Positions 1-6,306 of a stretch of DNA of 7,699 nt are shown here, in pieces. The position numbers and the translations under genes are program-made. This DNA is from Thermoplasmata archaeon (GTDB lineage: Archaea; Thermoplasmatota; Thermoplasmata; Thermoplasmatales; Thermoplasmataceae), in contig JAJYRT010000087.1 of NCBI GenBank assembly GCA_021793945.1, positions 1 to 7,699 on the forward strand, read 5' to 3'. The notes below the pieces were generated by a model. The model searched no databases, was not told the origin of the DNA, and was given only the letters and a program-made list of their open reading frames with translations. The first letter of the stretch is position 1. Every line of letters starts with the position of its first letter.

Positions 1-1778
1 TTTCTTTCAGCGGATGTGTCAAGGCACTCAAGTATGAAACCGCACATATCTGAATCCATCTGGATTTCCTCCAATGGTGAAATACCCACATGGCCGCCGC
101 TCATACCAATGCGAAGAAAAGCATTTCCTGTGTATTCACTGAGTTTCATGTGGAATTTTATGCCATGAGCCGGGTGTACTCTATCATCATTCCACAAGCC
201 CCAGATAAGTGTCTTTGGATATTCCCTGTGGGTAATGTTGTGGTATGGCGAATACTTCATGAGGACTTTTACATCTTCCTCGTTTTCCGGATTTCCAAAT
301 TCAGTTACCCAGAACTTACCTACCGACATTAGATGAAACCTCATCATGTCCAGAACCGGTACACCTATGACCGCACCAGCAAGCAGTTCTGGCCTCTGTG
401 TGACCATAGCTCCAACCAGTAAGCCACCATTGCTGCGTCCCTGTGCTACTATCCTGTATCCGTGCTTTTTCAGTTCATCTAAAACAGATATAAAATCATC
501 AAACACATTTTGTTTCCGTTCAAGCATCCCATCTTCATGCCATTTTTTCCCATATTCGCCTCCTCCACGAAGGTTCGCCTGAGCTAGTGTAATACCTTCA
601 GAAAGTAGTGTTGCATAAAATGGGACATATCTCGGGGTGAGTGAGATATTGAATCCGCCATATCCGGTAACTAACACTTTCTTTCCATCATGATTTTTAG
701 GGTTCACAAGAAAATAGTGAATTCTGGCTCCAGTTGATTGTACAAAATGATCACCAATTTCAAGGTCCAGAAGCCTGTTTTCTTCCATCATGGTGAGATT
801 TGAGTTCTCATACTCCCAAAGTGAATACGGGGTTCCAAATGACTGGAAGACCATAACAGCTCTTTCTTCGTCGGAATCTGATATGAGTAGTCCCATGGGT
901 TCTTTCAATGGGAAATCCTTGATCTTCTTTCCCGTGAAGTCATAAAGTGAAACGTTTATCTTTGCTTCTTCGAGATAAGAAACCACAAAGCCATCCTTCA
1001 CGAGAATTACGTTCTCTACGGGTGATTGAAAGTCAACTACAGTATTTTCACCGATTTTCAGGATCCCATTTCCCTCTTTAAGAAGGTAACATACTTTCTC
1101 ATTTACAATTCCCACAAGCTCAACAGGGGAATCAAGATCATAGAGCTTTTTCCAGGACCCGGGTTCATGAATGTCCCCGGAATAGATTGTTGATTCATTC
1201 CAGTTGCCTACATCTGCAATGATCTTTCCTTTGCTGCTGAGTAGATGAATGAATTGTGTGCTACCAAAACCAGTTCCAAAAACAATCTCTCCATTCAGGA
1301 TCACTCTGTGGGAATTCAGTTCACCACCGTCAGGCGGAGGAGCTTCCACATATGTCTTCACGAGGTAGTAAGAATCATCTGTGAACACCAGTTGTGTTAT
1401 GTTTCCTTTTATTTCCTGTACAATTTTTTCACCTACGAGGATCTTTGCAGTCCCCTTGTCAGATCCTGAAGTTTCAAAAACAGCGAGTCTTTTTCCATCA
1501 TCACTCAGGCTTATCCATGTTATCACACTGTCTGTTGAATAGACGATCTTGTCATTCAGGGAAACACTGTATTTGTTGTTCTCCCTGAACATAATGGCAT
1601 AGGTGTTTCCAGAAACCAAAGCCTGTAAAACAGCCTTTGTCTGTATATATTTAGCAACTTTGCCCATTATGTTTTTGCTGGATTTACTATAAATTTTGAA
1701 AAACTCTTCATTTTTTTCATTTACATATGAAAGGGTTCTTTCGTCAAGTGATTCTACAAATTGATAAGGGTCATCCAT
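1..1778 (-). CDS. Prolyl oligopeptidase family serine peptidase (S9A), 3' end cut by the window
   Basis: This is a serine peptidase of the prolyl oligopeptidase type, which cleaves short peptides, typically after proline, usually in the cytoplasm. 592 codons are visible and the frame leaves the window before a stop. The N-terminus (MDDPYQFVESLDE) matches the family's 'DPYxWLED' opening, which supports the ATG at 1778; it is also the first ATG after an in-frame stop. Residues of about 70-370 correspond to the beta-propeller. The hydrolase domain then shows YGGFNISLTP, the nucleophile motif GRSNGG (Ser449), the acid motif NDDRVHP (Asp532, with Asp531 beside it) and the histidine motif GGHVG (His563). 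All three catalytic residues are therefore present and there is no frameshift or premature stop. No signal peptide is seen. The gene is apparently monocistronic and points away from the island to its right. The family call is firm; substrate preference (prolyl endopeptidase versus oligopeptidase B-like) cannot be settled here. Confidence 0.95.
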   Translation of the reverse strand, partial: MDDPYQFVESLDERTLSYVNEKNEEFFKIYSKSSKNIMGKVAKYIQTKAVLQALVSGNTYAIMFRENNKYSVSLNDKIVYSTDSVITWISLSDDGKRLAVFETSGSDKGTAKILVGEKIVQEIKGNITQLVFTDDSYYLVKTYVEAPPPDGGELNSHRVILNGEIVFGTGFGSTQFIHLLSSKGKIIADVGNWNESTIYSGDIHEPGSWKKLYDLDSPVELVGIVNEKVCYLLKEGNGILKIGENTVVDFQSPVENVILVKDGFVVSYLEEAKINVSLYDFTGKKIKDFPLKEPMGLLISDSDEERAVMVFQSFGTPYSLWEYENSNLTMMEENRLLDLEIGDHFVQSTGARIHYFLVNPKNHDGKKVLVTGYGGFNISLTPRYVPFYATLLSEGITLAQANLRGGGEYGKKWHEDGMLERKQNVFDDFISVLDELKKHGYRIVAQGRSNGGLLVGAMVTQRPELLAGAVIGVPVLDMMRFHLMSVGKFWVTEFGNPENEEDVKVLMKYSPYHNITHREYPKTLIWGLWNDDRVHPAHGIKFHMKLSEYTGNAFLRIGMSGGHVGISPLEEIQMDSDMCGFILECLDTSAER

Positions 1779-1820
1779 GTTCTGCAAGAAATTATTCCCT
1801 GATAAACACTTGCAGTGACA

Positions 1821-1828
1821 TTTTAAAA
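1821..1828 (-). promoter_or_regulatory. Candidate TATA box of the prolyl oligopeptidase gene
   Basis: The palindromic A/T motif TTTTAAAA lies about 43 bases upstream of the ATG at 1778. That would allow an archaeal TATA box and a leader of roughly 15-20 bases. No Shine-Dalgarno sequence precedes the ATG. A second A/T motif, GTTTATAGTG on the minus strand near 1850-1859, is an alternative. The assignment rests on motif and spacing only. Confidence 0.35.
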
Positions 1829-1951
1829 GATTTCTTTGGTAGCATTTACACTATAAACGAAAGACTCAAAAATGTAAAAAGAAGTAATCTGGTATGGGGC
1901 CTGGGGGGGGACAAGGACTGAGTGGAGACGATGGGTGCACAACATGCATAT

Positions 1952-2116
1952 TCAGCCTATGACAGCGACCTACATTTCAACCGCAGGAATGCTAATTTCG
2001 ACACTGCTTTCAGAAACGTATGCGGAAAACGTTCAACCTATTTTTCCAGAGATTTAAGCACCTATCCCGCTTAGTAAGAGCATAAGAACAGCAACAAGAG
2101 AAATAGTTTTCTTCAC
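1952..2116 (-). pseudogene. Eroded secreted-protein gene remnant (signal peptide plus broken body)
   Basis: From a GTG at 2116 the minus strand reads VKKTISLVAVLMLLLSGIGA, a convincing signal peptide with a basic start, a hydrophobic core and a small-residue end, and then meets TAA at 2054-2056. The same frame continues as protein-like sequence: ISGKIG, a TGA (2033-2035), TFSAYVSESSVEISIPAVEM, a TAG (1970-1972), VAVIG and a TGA (1952-1954). All three stop codons occur in one frame that still looks like a secreted protein, which points to an old pseudogene rather than a sequencing slip. The family of the lost protein cannot be recognised. The reading rests on composition only and could be chance for the part beyond the signal peptide. 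Confidence 0.5.
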
Positions 2117-2185
2117 GTCACTACCAGATTTCGCGTAATCCTTTGAAGTTATTCATAACGGTAATGGCCGGAAAACTAGTGATGG

Positions 2186-2210
2186 TTAAGTCTTGACCTC
2201 CCTGACTTAA
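2186..2210. repeat. Short inverted repeat (7-bp arms, 11-base loop)
   Basis: TTAAGTC at 2186-2192 is the exact reverse complement of GACTTAA at 2204-2210. The hairpin lies about 40 bases upstream of the left TATA-containing repeat copy. It could be a regulator half-site pair or a weak terminator. The stem is A/T-rich and has no T tract, so no role is assigned. Confidence 0.3.
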
Positions 2211-2243
2211 ATATTGAAAAATGGGAACCTGTCACTTTTCCGG

Positions 2244-2300
2244 GAATGTTTATAACTTCACGATCTTATTGATAGTTTGGAGTGAAAGCCTGATGGCAAA
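2244..2300 (+). repeat. Left copy of a 57-bp perfect direct repeat carrying a promoter and start codon
   Basis: These 57 bases are identical to 7465-7521, an offset of 5221. Weaker similarity extends leftwards to 2234 (67 bases with three mismatches, at 2240, 2241 and 2243) and stops abruptly on the right after ATGGCAAA. The repeat includes TTTATAAC (TATA-like), GGAGTGA (ribosome binding site) and the first codons of the gene that begins at 7514. In this left copy the gene body is missing: after ATG GCA AA the sequence becomes unrelated and a 32-codon frame ends at 2391. The copy is therefore a detached promoter and translation start, either a remnant of a paralogue or one end of an inserted or duplicated segment. 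Confidence 0.95.
2249..2285 (+). promoter_or_regulatory. Detached archaeal promoter and ribosome binding site (left repeat copy)
   Basis: TTTATAAC at 2249-2256 is a good archaeal TATA box. GGAGTGA at 2279-2285 is a Shine-Dalgarno sequence seven bases before the ATG at 2293. The TATA-to-ribosome-site spacing implies a very short leader. If active, it would drive only a 32-codon chimeric frame (2293-2391) and possibly read on into the operon at 2556. Confidence 0.5.
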
Positions 2301-2502
2301 CATGCCCGCCTCCATCAATTATGTCCACGACATTTATAAATTCTTTCTTGAACGACAAGCAGTCAGAAAACCATTCTTGCGAGACCCCTAAGATTTTTTC
2401 AAATCCTACATAATTCTCTCTGAACATTGTTCACTGTAAATCGCTATCTTTATCGTCCCATGCTATCCTGACCCACAGAAATCGCAAAAAAGGGGCTAAC
2501 AT
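2266..2502 (-). pseudogene. Truncated minus-strand gene fragment ending in the left repeat, with one internal TGA
   Basis: From an ATG at 2502 the minus strand reads MLAPFLRFLWVRIAWDDK and on to a TGA at 2431-2433. After two codons it resumes from an ATG at 2427 as MFRENYVGFEKILGVSQEWF, followed by a protein-like stretch rich in Phe, Lys, Val and Ile. At 2301/2300 the frame enters the 57-bp repeat. Its last dozen codons are merely the antisense of the promoter repeat, up to the TAA at 2266-2268. The genuine part thus covers about 2301-2427, perhaps to 2502, and looks like the 5' part of a gene cut off by the event that placed the repeat here. The fragment is too short to name. If the TGA was once TGG, the frame would be continuous. 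Confidence 0.4.
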
Positions 2503-2503
2503 A

Positions 2504-2518
2504 GGAAAAGTTATATGG
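2504..2518 (+). promoter_or_regulatory. Promoter of the surface-protein operon (BRE plus TATA box)
   Basis: The sequence GGAAAAGTTATATGG combines a purine-rich BRE-like segment with a TATA box (TTATAT, 2511-2516). An archaeal start site would fall about 25 bases downstream, near 2539. That leaves a leader of about 17 bases containing TTGGGGATA before the ATG at 2556. It also makes the upstream in-frame GTG at 2523 unlikely to be used. Confidence 0.55.
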
Positions 2519-2555
2519 CATTGTGATAATATATTTCCAATTTGGGGATAATAAA

Positions 2556-3278
2556 ATGTCAGGATCAAGTAAGAAGTCCAAGATTGTCGTGTTCGCAGTT
2601 GTTACAGTCTTGGCACTGAACTTTGGCGTTATTATGCCGCTTCTTCATGTGTATCAGGACTTTTATCCCAGTAAGGTATCCATTAGTGTAAGTGGTGGCT
2701 ACCAATATGCAACCTTTACTGGAAATTTTACCAATGAGACTTATCTCATTCCACACTTAAGCGCTAATTCTACCATCACTACTAAGGGACAGACCGATTC
2801 CTATCTTAATTTATCTTTCTGGGAAGGGGGTATAATGTATTACACCGACAATAAAGACCTTGTTTTTATGGAGTACTTGTCCCTTACCGGCACGCTAAAT
2901 CATTCGTTGGATCCTGCTAGCCTGACTGTTTTTTATTCGGCAGTTACTAACTCTACTGATAGCAGCTTCATAATGCTTTTAATGCCGATACCCGGAACGC
3001 CTTTTCCCAACACTAACGTTTCCGGATCTGCATATGGGGGGAATGGACTGGACGATCTTGGTGAATTAAATGTACCGCTTCACCTGGTAGACAATGCAAC
3101 GCTGAACCTGTTGAACCAGAGCTCTTCAAATCAAGCATATCATTTCAGTTTTTATGCTGAACTCTATATCGACTTATTGTACGTGAACAGTGCTCCACAG
3201 TTTTCAATGGGAGCGAAACTGAATGGGCTGAGTGAACCTGTCTCTTCCGAGATTGCATTTTCCATCGTGGAGAACTAA
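2556..3278 (+). CDS. Membrane-anchored, probably glycosylated extracellular protein of unknown function
   Basis: The protein has 240 residues from the ATG at 2556, chosen because a G-rich site (GGGG, 2544-2547) precedes it and the promoter at 2504-2518 leaves the alternative GTG at 2523 outside the likely transcript. The N-terminus is basic (SSKKSK) and is followed by one hydrophobic segment at about residues 9-31 (IVVFAVVTVLALNFGVIMPLL) without a clear cleavage site, so it reads as a signal anchor. The rest is predicted outside the cell. It is rich in Ser, Thr, Asn and Tyr and contains nine N-X-S/T sequons, including NFT, NET, NST, NLS and NVS, which fits a glycosylated archaeal surface protein. 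No known domain is recognised. Its TAA stop directly abuts the ATG of the Hint-domain protein, so the two are probably translationally coupled and act together. I infer a partner role for that surface protein, but nothing proves it. Confidence 0.85.
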   Translation: MSGSSKKSKIVVFAVVTVLALNFGVIMPLLHVYQDFYPSKVSISVSGGYQYATFTGNFTNETYLIPHLSANSTITTKGQTDSYLNLSFWEGGIMYYTDNKDLVFMEYLSLTGTLNHSLDPASLTVFYSAVTNSTDSSFIMLLMPIPGTPFPNTNVSGSAYGGNGLDDLGELNVPLHLVDNATLNLLNQSSSNQAYHFSFYAELYIDLLYVNSAPQFSMGAKLNGLSEPVSSEIAFSIVEN

Positions 3279-5362
3279 ATGCTTCAAAAGAATAGTTTCA
3301 AAATAGGAAAAATTAGGACAGCAGCCGTCGCCTTTATTTTGTTTGCTACAGTTGGTATCTCATTTTTTCCCAAGTTGCAACGGCCCAGACCATAACTAAC
3401 AATTATCATCAGTGGCCTGGTTACAATGGCAATAACTCGATCTATCTTAGCACTGCAATTGCAAGTGATCCCTATTTGCCACCGGTGATTTCCGGAGCTA
3501 ATTCATATCTAGGGCATAACGGCTATTTCTACCCCAATACAGTCATGGTTGGTCTTGCATCCAAACTGACTTCAAGCAGTGGATCTTTGTCTTATCTTTA
3601 CAGTGAAAATTATCAAAGTTCCAATAAGGCAATGCTTGTTGACATCCCAATTGTAGCTGTTGGCGCGTCAAACAACAGTTGGGCCACATATGATCAATAC
3701 GCGGCAGGGGTAAATGGTTTGACGATCGCCTACAATGTCTCGGTTCCGGGGTCTAACAGCAATCTGTTCACTCAATACAATGGAGGGCTTAATGTCACTG
3801 GTACATACTATGGAGGATATGTTTATTCAAAAGCCCTGAATCAAACTTTGGAGTATCTGATGTCCTCGATACCCTACGTAGGCATCGTAATAGGGGCAGG
3901 CCAACTGTTTGGGCAATACATGGGAGACAGCAAAGTTGAGAATGTGATAGACGTAGGCGGTATAGGTCCAATTGGAAATATCTCAGAGACCTATGGAGTT
4001 GTAAATGGCACAATTGTGAGCAATGGTAATGGGTATAATAATTTTGGAGGATACGAATTCATTGAATTGCAAGTTCCTTCCATAGATTTTAATGACACAG
4101 GGCTGATAAATCTTTACGGAGCAAATCGTGTTATTGGAGACGGGCCGACAGGTCCAGTGTATGGTACCGGCGCAGTATCAAGATTGCAACTTAACACAGT
4201 CCCGGCTTATTCTATCGGAGGAACGGTTTACGTAAATGATCAACCACAGGCAAACAAGCAGGTGGAAATCAGCACGCAGTATTATTACCCTTCACTGGGG
4301 GAGTACGTAAATGATAACTATTTTGTTGAAACAAATAGTTCCGGCCAGTACAGATTTTTCGGACAGCCTGGGCAAGATTACACTGTTCAAGTGCCGGGTT
4401 CTGACTCTGGCATTCAGAGCGTAAACGTTGCACTTGGAAACGTGGGAGGAAACAACTCAGTTAACTTTTATACCAGCACGGTAACATTCCAGGAGTCGGG
4501 GCTCCATGGCCAGACCTGGTCGGTCACACTGAATGGCTATGAACAATCAACATCAGGCAGCCAGATTCAGTTTACAGAACCGCCTGGAACATACTCATTC
4601 ACCATCGGGAACGTACAATACTACTCATCTAACCCGTCAAGCAGTAGCTTCAATCTGGGAACCTCTCCAAAAGCGATTAGCATATCGTTTTCACCAACTC
4701 AGTATTGGGCAATCACCTTTGATGAATCAGGTCTCCCGTCGGGACAGCAGTGGAACGTGAAAGTTGATGGCGTCCAGAAGAGTTCAACTGGAACCAGCAT
4801 CTCATTCAGTGAGCCCGCTGGAAATAACCCCTGGTCCACTCCATACGTGTATTACTCTACGACTTTATGGTATGAGCCTTCACCTGGCAATGGAAACTTT
4901 GTTCCTCCTGGCAGCCAGACTGTAAGCGTACAATTTTACGGCGTTCAGCAGTCACCAGGGTCTTGTGTATATAAAAATGCCCCTATCCTCATGGGGAACG
5001 GCACGTCCATACATGCAAAGAATGTGGCTCCCGGGGACCTGATAATGACATACAATATGTCTACAAGCAAGATGCAGGTAGGAACTGTTCTGGAGGTCTT
5101 CATCTCCCAACATACGTCGATGGTTGTTGTTAATGGCTACTTACAGTTGGCAGGAGATCAGGACGTTCTAACGAATCACGGATACATACAGGCTCAGAAT
5201 CTGACTTCCAATGACTCGCTATACAATGTGAACAGCGGAAAATACTTGCGTGTCCATTCTGTGGTAACTGAACATGGCAGTTACACGATGTATGATTTCT
5301 TTGTGAGCGGGAACCACGACTACATTGCTTGGACAAACCTTATGAATGATCGCCTTCCATAA
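3279..5362 (+). CDS. Secreted surface protein with ESGL repeats and C-terminal Hint domain; frameshifted at a T6 run
   Basis: The intended product is about 694 residues. Translation starts at the ATG at 3279, directly after the upstream stop and six bases after GGAG. The first frame gives a signal peptide (RTAAVAFILFATVGISFF) but ends at 3393-3395. The body is in another frame, open to 5362. One extra T in the run at 3363-3368 would join them as ISFFSQVATAQT, restoring a normal cleavage site after Ala36. Without it the body has only a TTG at 3476 as a start and no signal peptide. In repaired numbering, residues 37-310 are an unknown sequon-rich domain, about 311-398 look like a carboxypeptidase-regulatory-like fold (GGTVYVNDQPQANKQVEI), and 401-475 and 476-558 are two repeats beginning FQESGLHGQTW and FDESGLPSGQQW. 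Residues 563-694 form a Hint domain: Cys563 as nucleophile, then PGD and TYN, a block-B-like LAGDQDVLTNHG with Gln628 where His is usual, and block-F-like YDFFVSGNHDYIA (His680). Only four residues follow Asn690. The Hint call is strong; its activity is uncertain. Confidence 0.85.
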
Positions 5363-5482
5363 CTTCAACTTTTTATGAGTATTCTAATCATGCCCAGATA
5401 CTGAGGCTAAGAATGAATCATTAACTTGCATAGCCATACTCTTAGAACAATCATTCAACTTTAGTAACTCCATATGCCATTC

Positions 5483-5729
5483 ATGGCTTGGCAATGCAAC
5501 ACTCTCCACAGTTGAGGGTTTCGTCAAGGATGCTGTTGCAGCATTCCTGACAGTTCTGGGTACTGTGTTTAACGCCATAGCTGTCGCATACAATTCAGTC
5601 ATACAGACATGCGTCATTGCGGTAAGCTCCCTCGGCCTGTTCGGTGCAGTTCTTGGGATCCTGGTCCTGATTGGACTGTTCTTTGGGATTATCACCACCG
5701 TGAAAGTAATCATAAAGTTCATTCCGTGA
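5483..5729 (+). pseudogene. Small hydrophobic membrane protein frame with a start codon out of register
   Basis: The frame ending at the TGA at 5727-5729 is open back to 5388 and is clearly protein-like from about 5487: LGNATLSTVEGFVKDAV, then an amphipathic stretch (FLTVLGTVFNAIAVAYN), a Gly-rich hydrophobic segment (LGLFGAVLGILVLIGLFF) and a basic end. It contains no in-frame ATG. The ATG at 5483-5485 is one base out of register: removing a single G from ATGGCTT would give ML-GNATLS and an 81-residue protein. I therefore read it as a gene with a one-base insertion just after its start, or an equivalent base-call error. It lies 120 bases after the Hint-protein gene on the same strand. No Shine-Dalgarno sequence is obvious. 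Its function is unknown; the likely location is the membrane. Confidence 0.55.
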
Positions 5730-5755
5730 TTCAAAAAGTTATTGCATTTTAACCC

Positions 5756-5914
5756 TTAAATTCCATCTATAGAAATAGTTTTTGAGTACAACGCACTAAT
5801 TATCTCAACGTACATCTTGTAAATGGCGTCATCTATTTCTTCCTTGTTGGGGCCCATATTTTTGTAAAACTTTTTCAAACTAGCTACAGAAGTATAGAGG
5901 TTATCTGCTAATGT
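5756..5914 (-). pseudogene. Short coding-like frame at the end of the minus-strand cluster, start unclear
   Basis: The minus-strand frame is open from 5914 to the TAA at 5756-5758 and reads TLADNLYTSVASLKKFYKN, then MGPNKEEIDDAIYKMYVEI and a short tail. It looks like the helical end of a real cytoplasmic protein. Possible starts are an ATG at 5857 (33 residues) or a TTG at 5878 (40 residues); neither has a ribosome binding site. It begins within the last codons of the two-helix membrane protein gene but in a different frame. It may be the 3' remnant of a gene whose start was lost, or a tiny third gene of the operon. No family is recognised. Confidence 0.35.
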
Positions 5915-6285
5915 TTAGGTTCTTTGAGGAAAACATATATCAGTTCTTTCCCAGTTGCAGTATTTTTTTCATCTCTACTCCCATGACCACGTTTTCGAAC
6001 AAATGTCAAGAACAGTGCGATCGCAAGTAGTACAATCAAGGAAAGGAGGATTATTGCGTAGTAAGTGAACAAGAGGTATAACGCGTTCAATTCGTCCCAT
6101 TGGAACCAGACCGGTGTGGATGGAAACCTGAATTTAAAAATCCCGTAAGATATGGGGGGCTGTCCCCAATCACTGGCAAGCGGAACCATTAATCTGATCC
6201 AGAAATAGTCAGCTCTTAGGATAAGCTCGATGGTAATGAGGAGGACCAAGAGAATGCATGCTATTTTGAGTTTCATGTCCGTCAT
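5908..6285 (-). CDS. Small two-helix membrane protein of unknown function
   Basis: The protein has 125 residues. There are two hydrophobic helices, at about residues 7-24 (IACILLVLLITIELIL) and 69-96 (LYLLFTYYAIILLSLIVLL). Between them lies an aromatic-rich loop of about 44 residues with several Trp and Pro residues (FRFPSTPVWFQWDE). The second helix is followed by RKRGHGSRDEKN, so the positive-inside rule puts both ends in the cytoplasm and the loop outside. The ATG at 6285 follows GGTGA on the minus strand (about 6295-6299) with a good spacing, and lies only 21 bases after the stop of the glutamic peptidase gene, so the two probably form an operon. Met4 is an alternative start. No known family is recognised. 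A role in anchoring or assisting the secreted peptidase is conceivable from position alone. Confidence 0.8.
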   Translation of the reverse strand: MTDMKLKIACILLVLLITIELILRADYFWIRLMVPLASDWGQPPISYGIFKFRFPSTPVWFQWDELNALYLLFTYYAIILLSLIVLLAIALFLTFVRKRGHGSRDEKNTATGKELIYVFLKEPKH

Positions 6286-6306
6286 CTCTTCCTGTCACCC
6301 TTTCAT

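Larger units (their letters stand above)
1779..2555. other. Long intergenic stretch with gene remnants, no intact gene
   Basis: About 775 bases separate the prolyl oligopeptidase start from the next credible start at 2556. The stretch holds a probable eroded secreted-protein gene (minus, 1952-2116), an inverted repeat (2186-2210), the left copy of the 57-bp promoter repeat (2244-2300), a truncated minus-strand coding fragment (2266-2502) and the promoter of the next operon (2504-2518). A G8 run lies at 1903-1910. A 47-codon plus-strand frame (1931-2074) with GGAG just before its ATG runs antisense to the remnant and is not judged to be a gene. Confidence 0.6.

Noticed and set aside
90..1588. 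Several plus-strand open frames of 64-80 codons across the left part
   Set aside because: All lie antisense to the intact prolyl oligopeptidase gene, which shows every catalytic motif.
1727..1921. A 64-codon plus-strand frame overlapping the start of the prolyl oligopeptidase gene
   Set aside because: It overlaps the conserved N-terminal codons of that gene on the other strand and shows no domain or supporting start signal.
1931..2074. A 47-codon plus-strand frame with GGAG before its ATG
   Set aside because: It runs antisense to a signal-peptide-like frame, resembles no family and could arise by chance. It is mentioned only as part of the intergenic stretch.
3795..5336. Short open frames on both strands inside the Hint-protein gene
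   Set aside because: They are shadows of a long frame with clear domains and repeats.
4964..5362. A classical mobile intein
   Set aside because: There is no homing endonuclease, almost no C-extein, and Asp rather than Cys, Ser or Thr follows the terminal Asn. A hedgehog or bacterial intein-like Hint domain fits better.
5384..5734. A 116-codon minus-strand frame rich in Thr, Arg and Asn
   Set aside because: It is the antisense of the hydrophobic small membrane protein frame. Its composition is unnatural and it has no ribosome site, whereas the plus-strand frame reads as a normal membrane protein.
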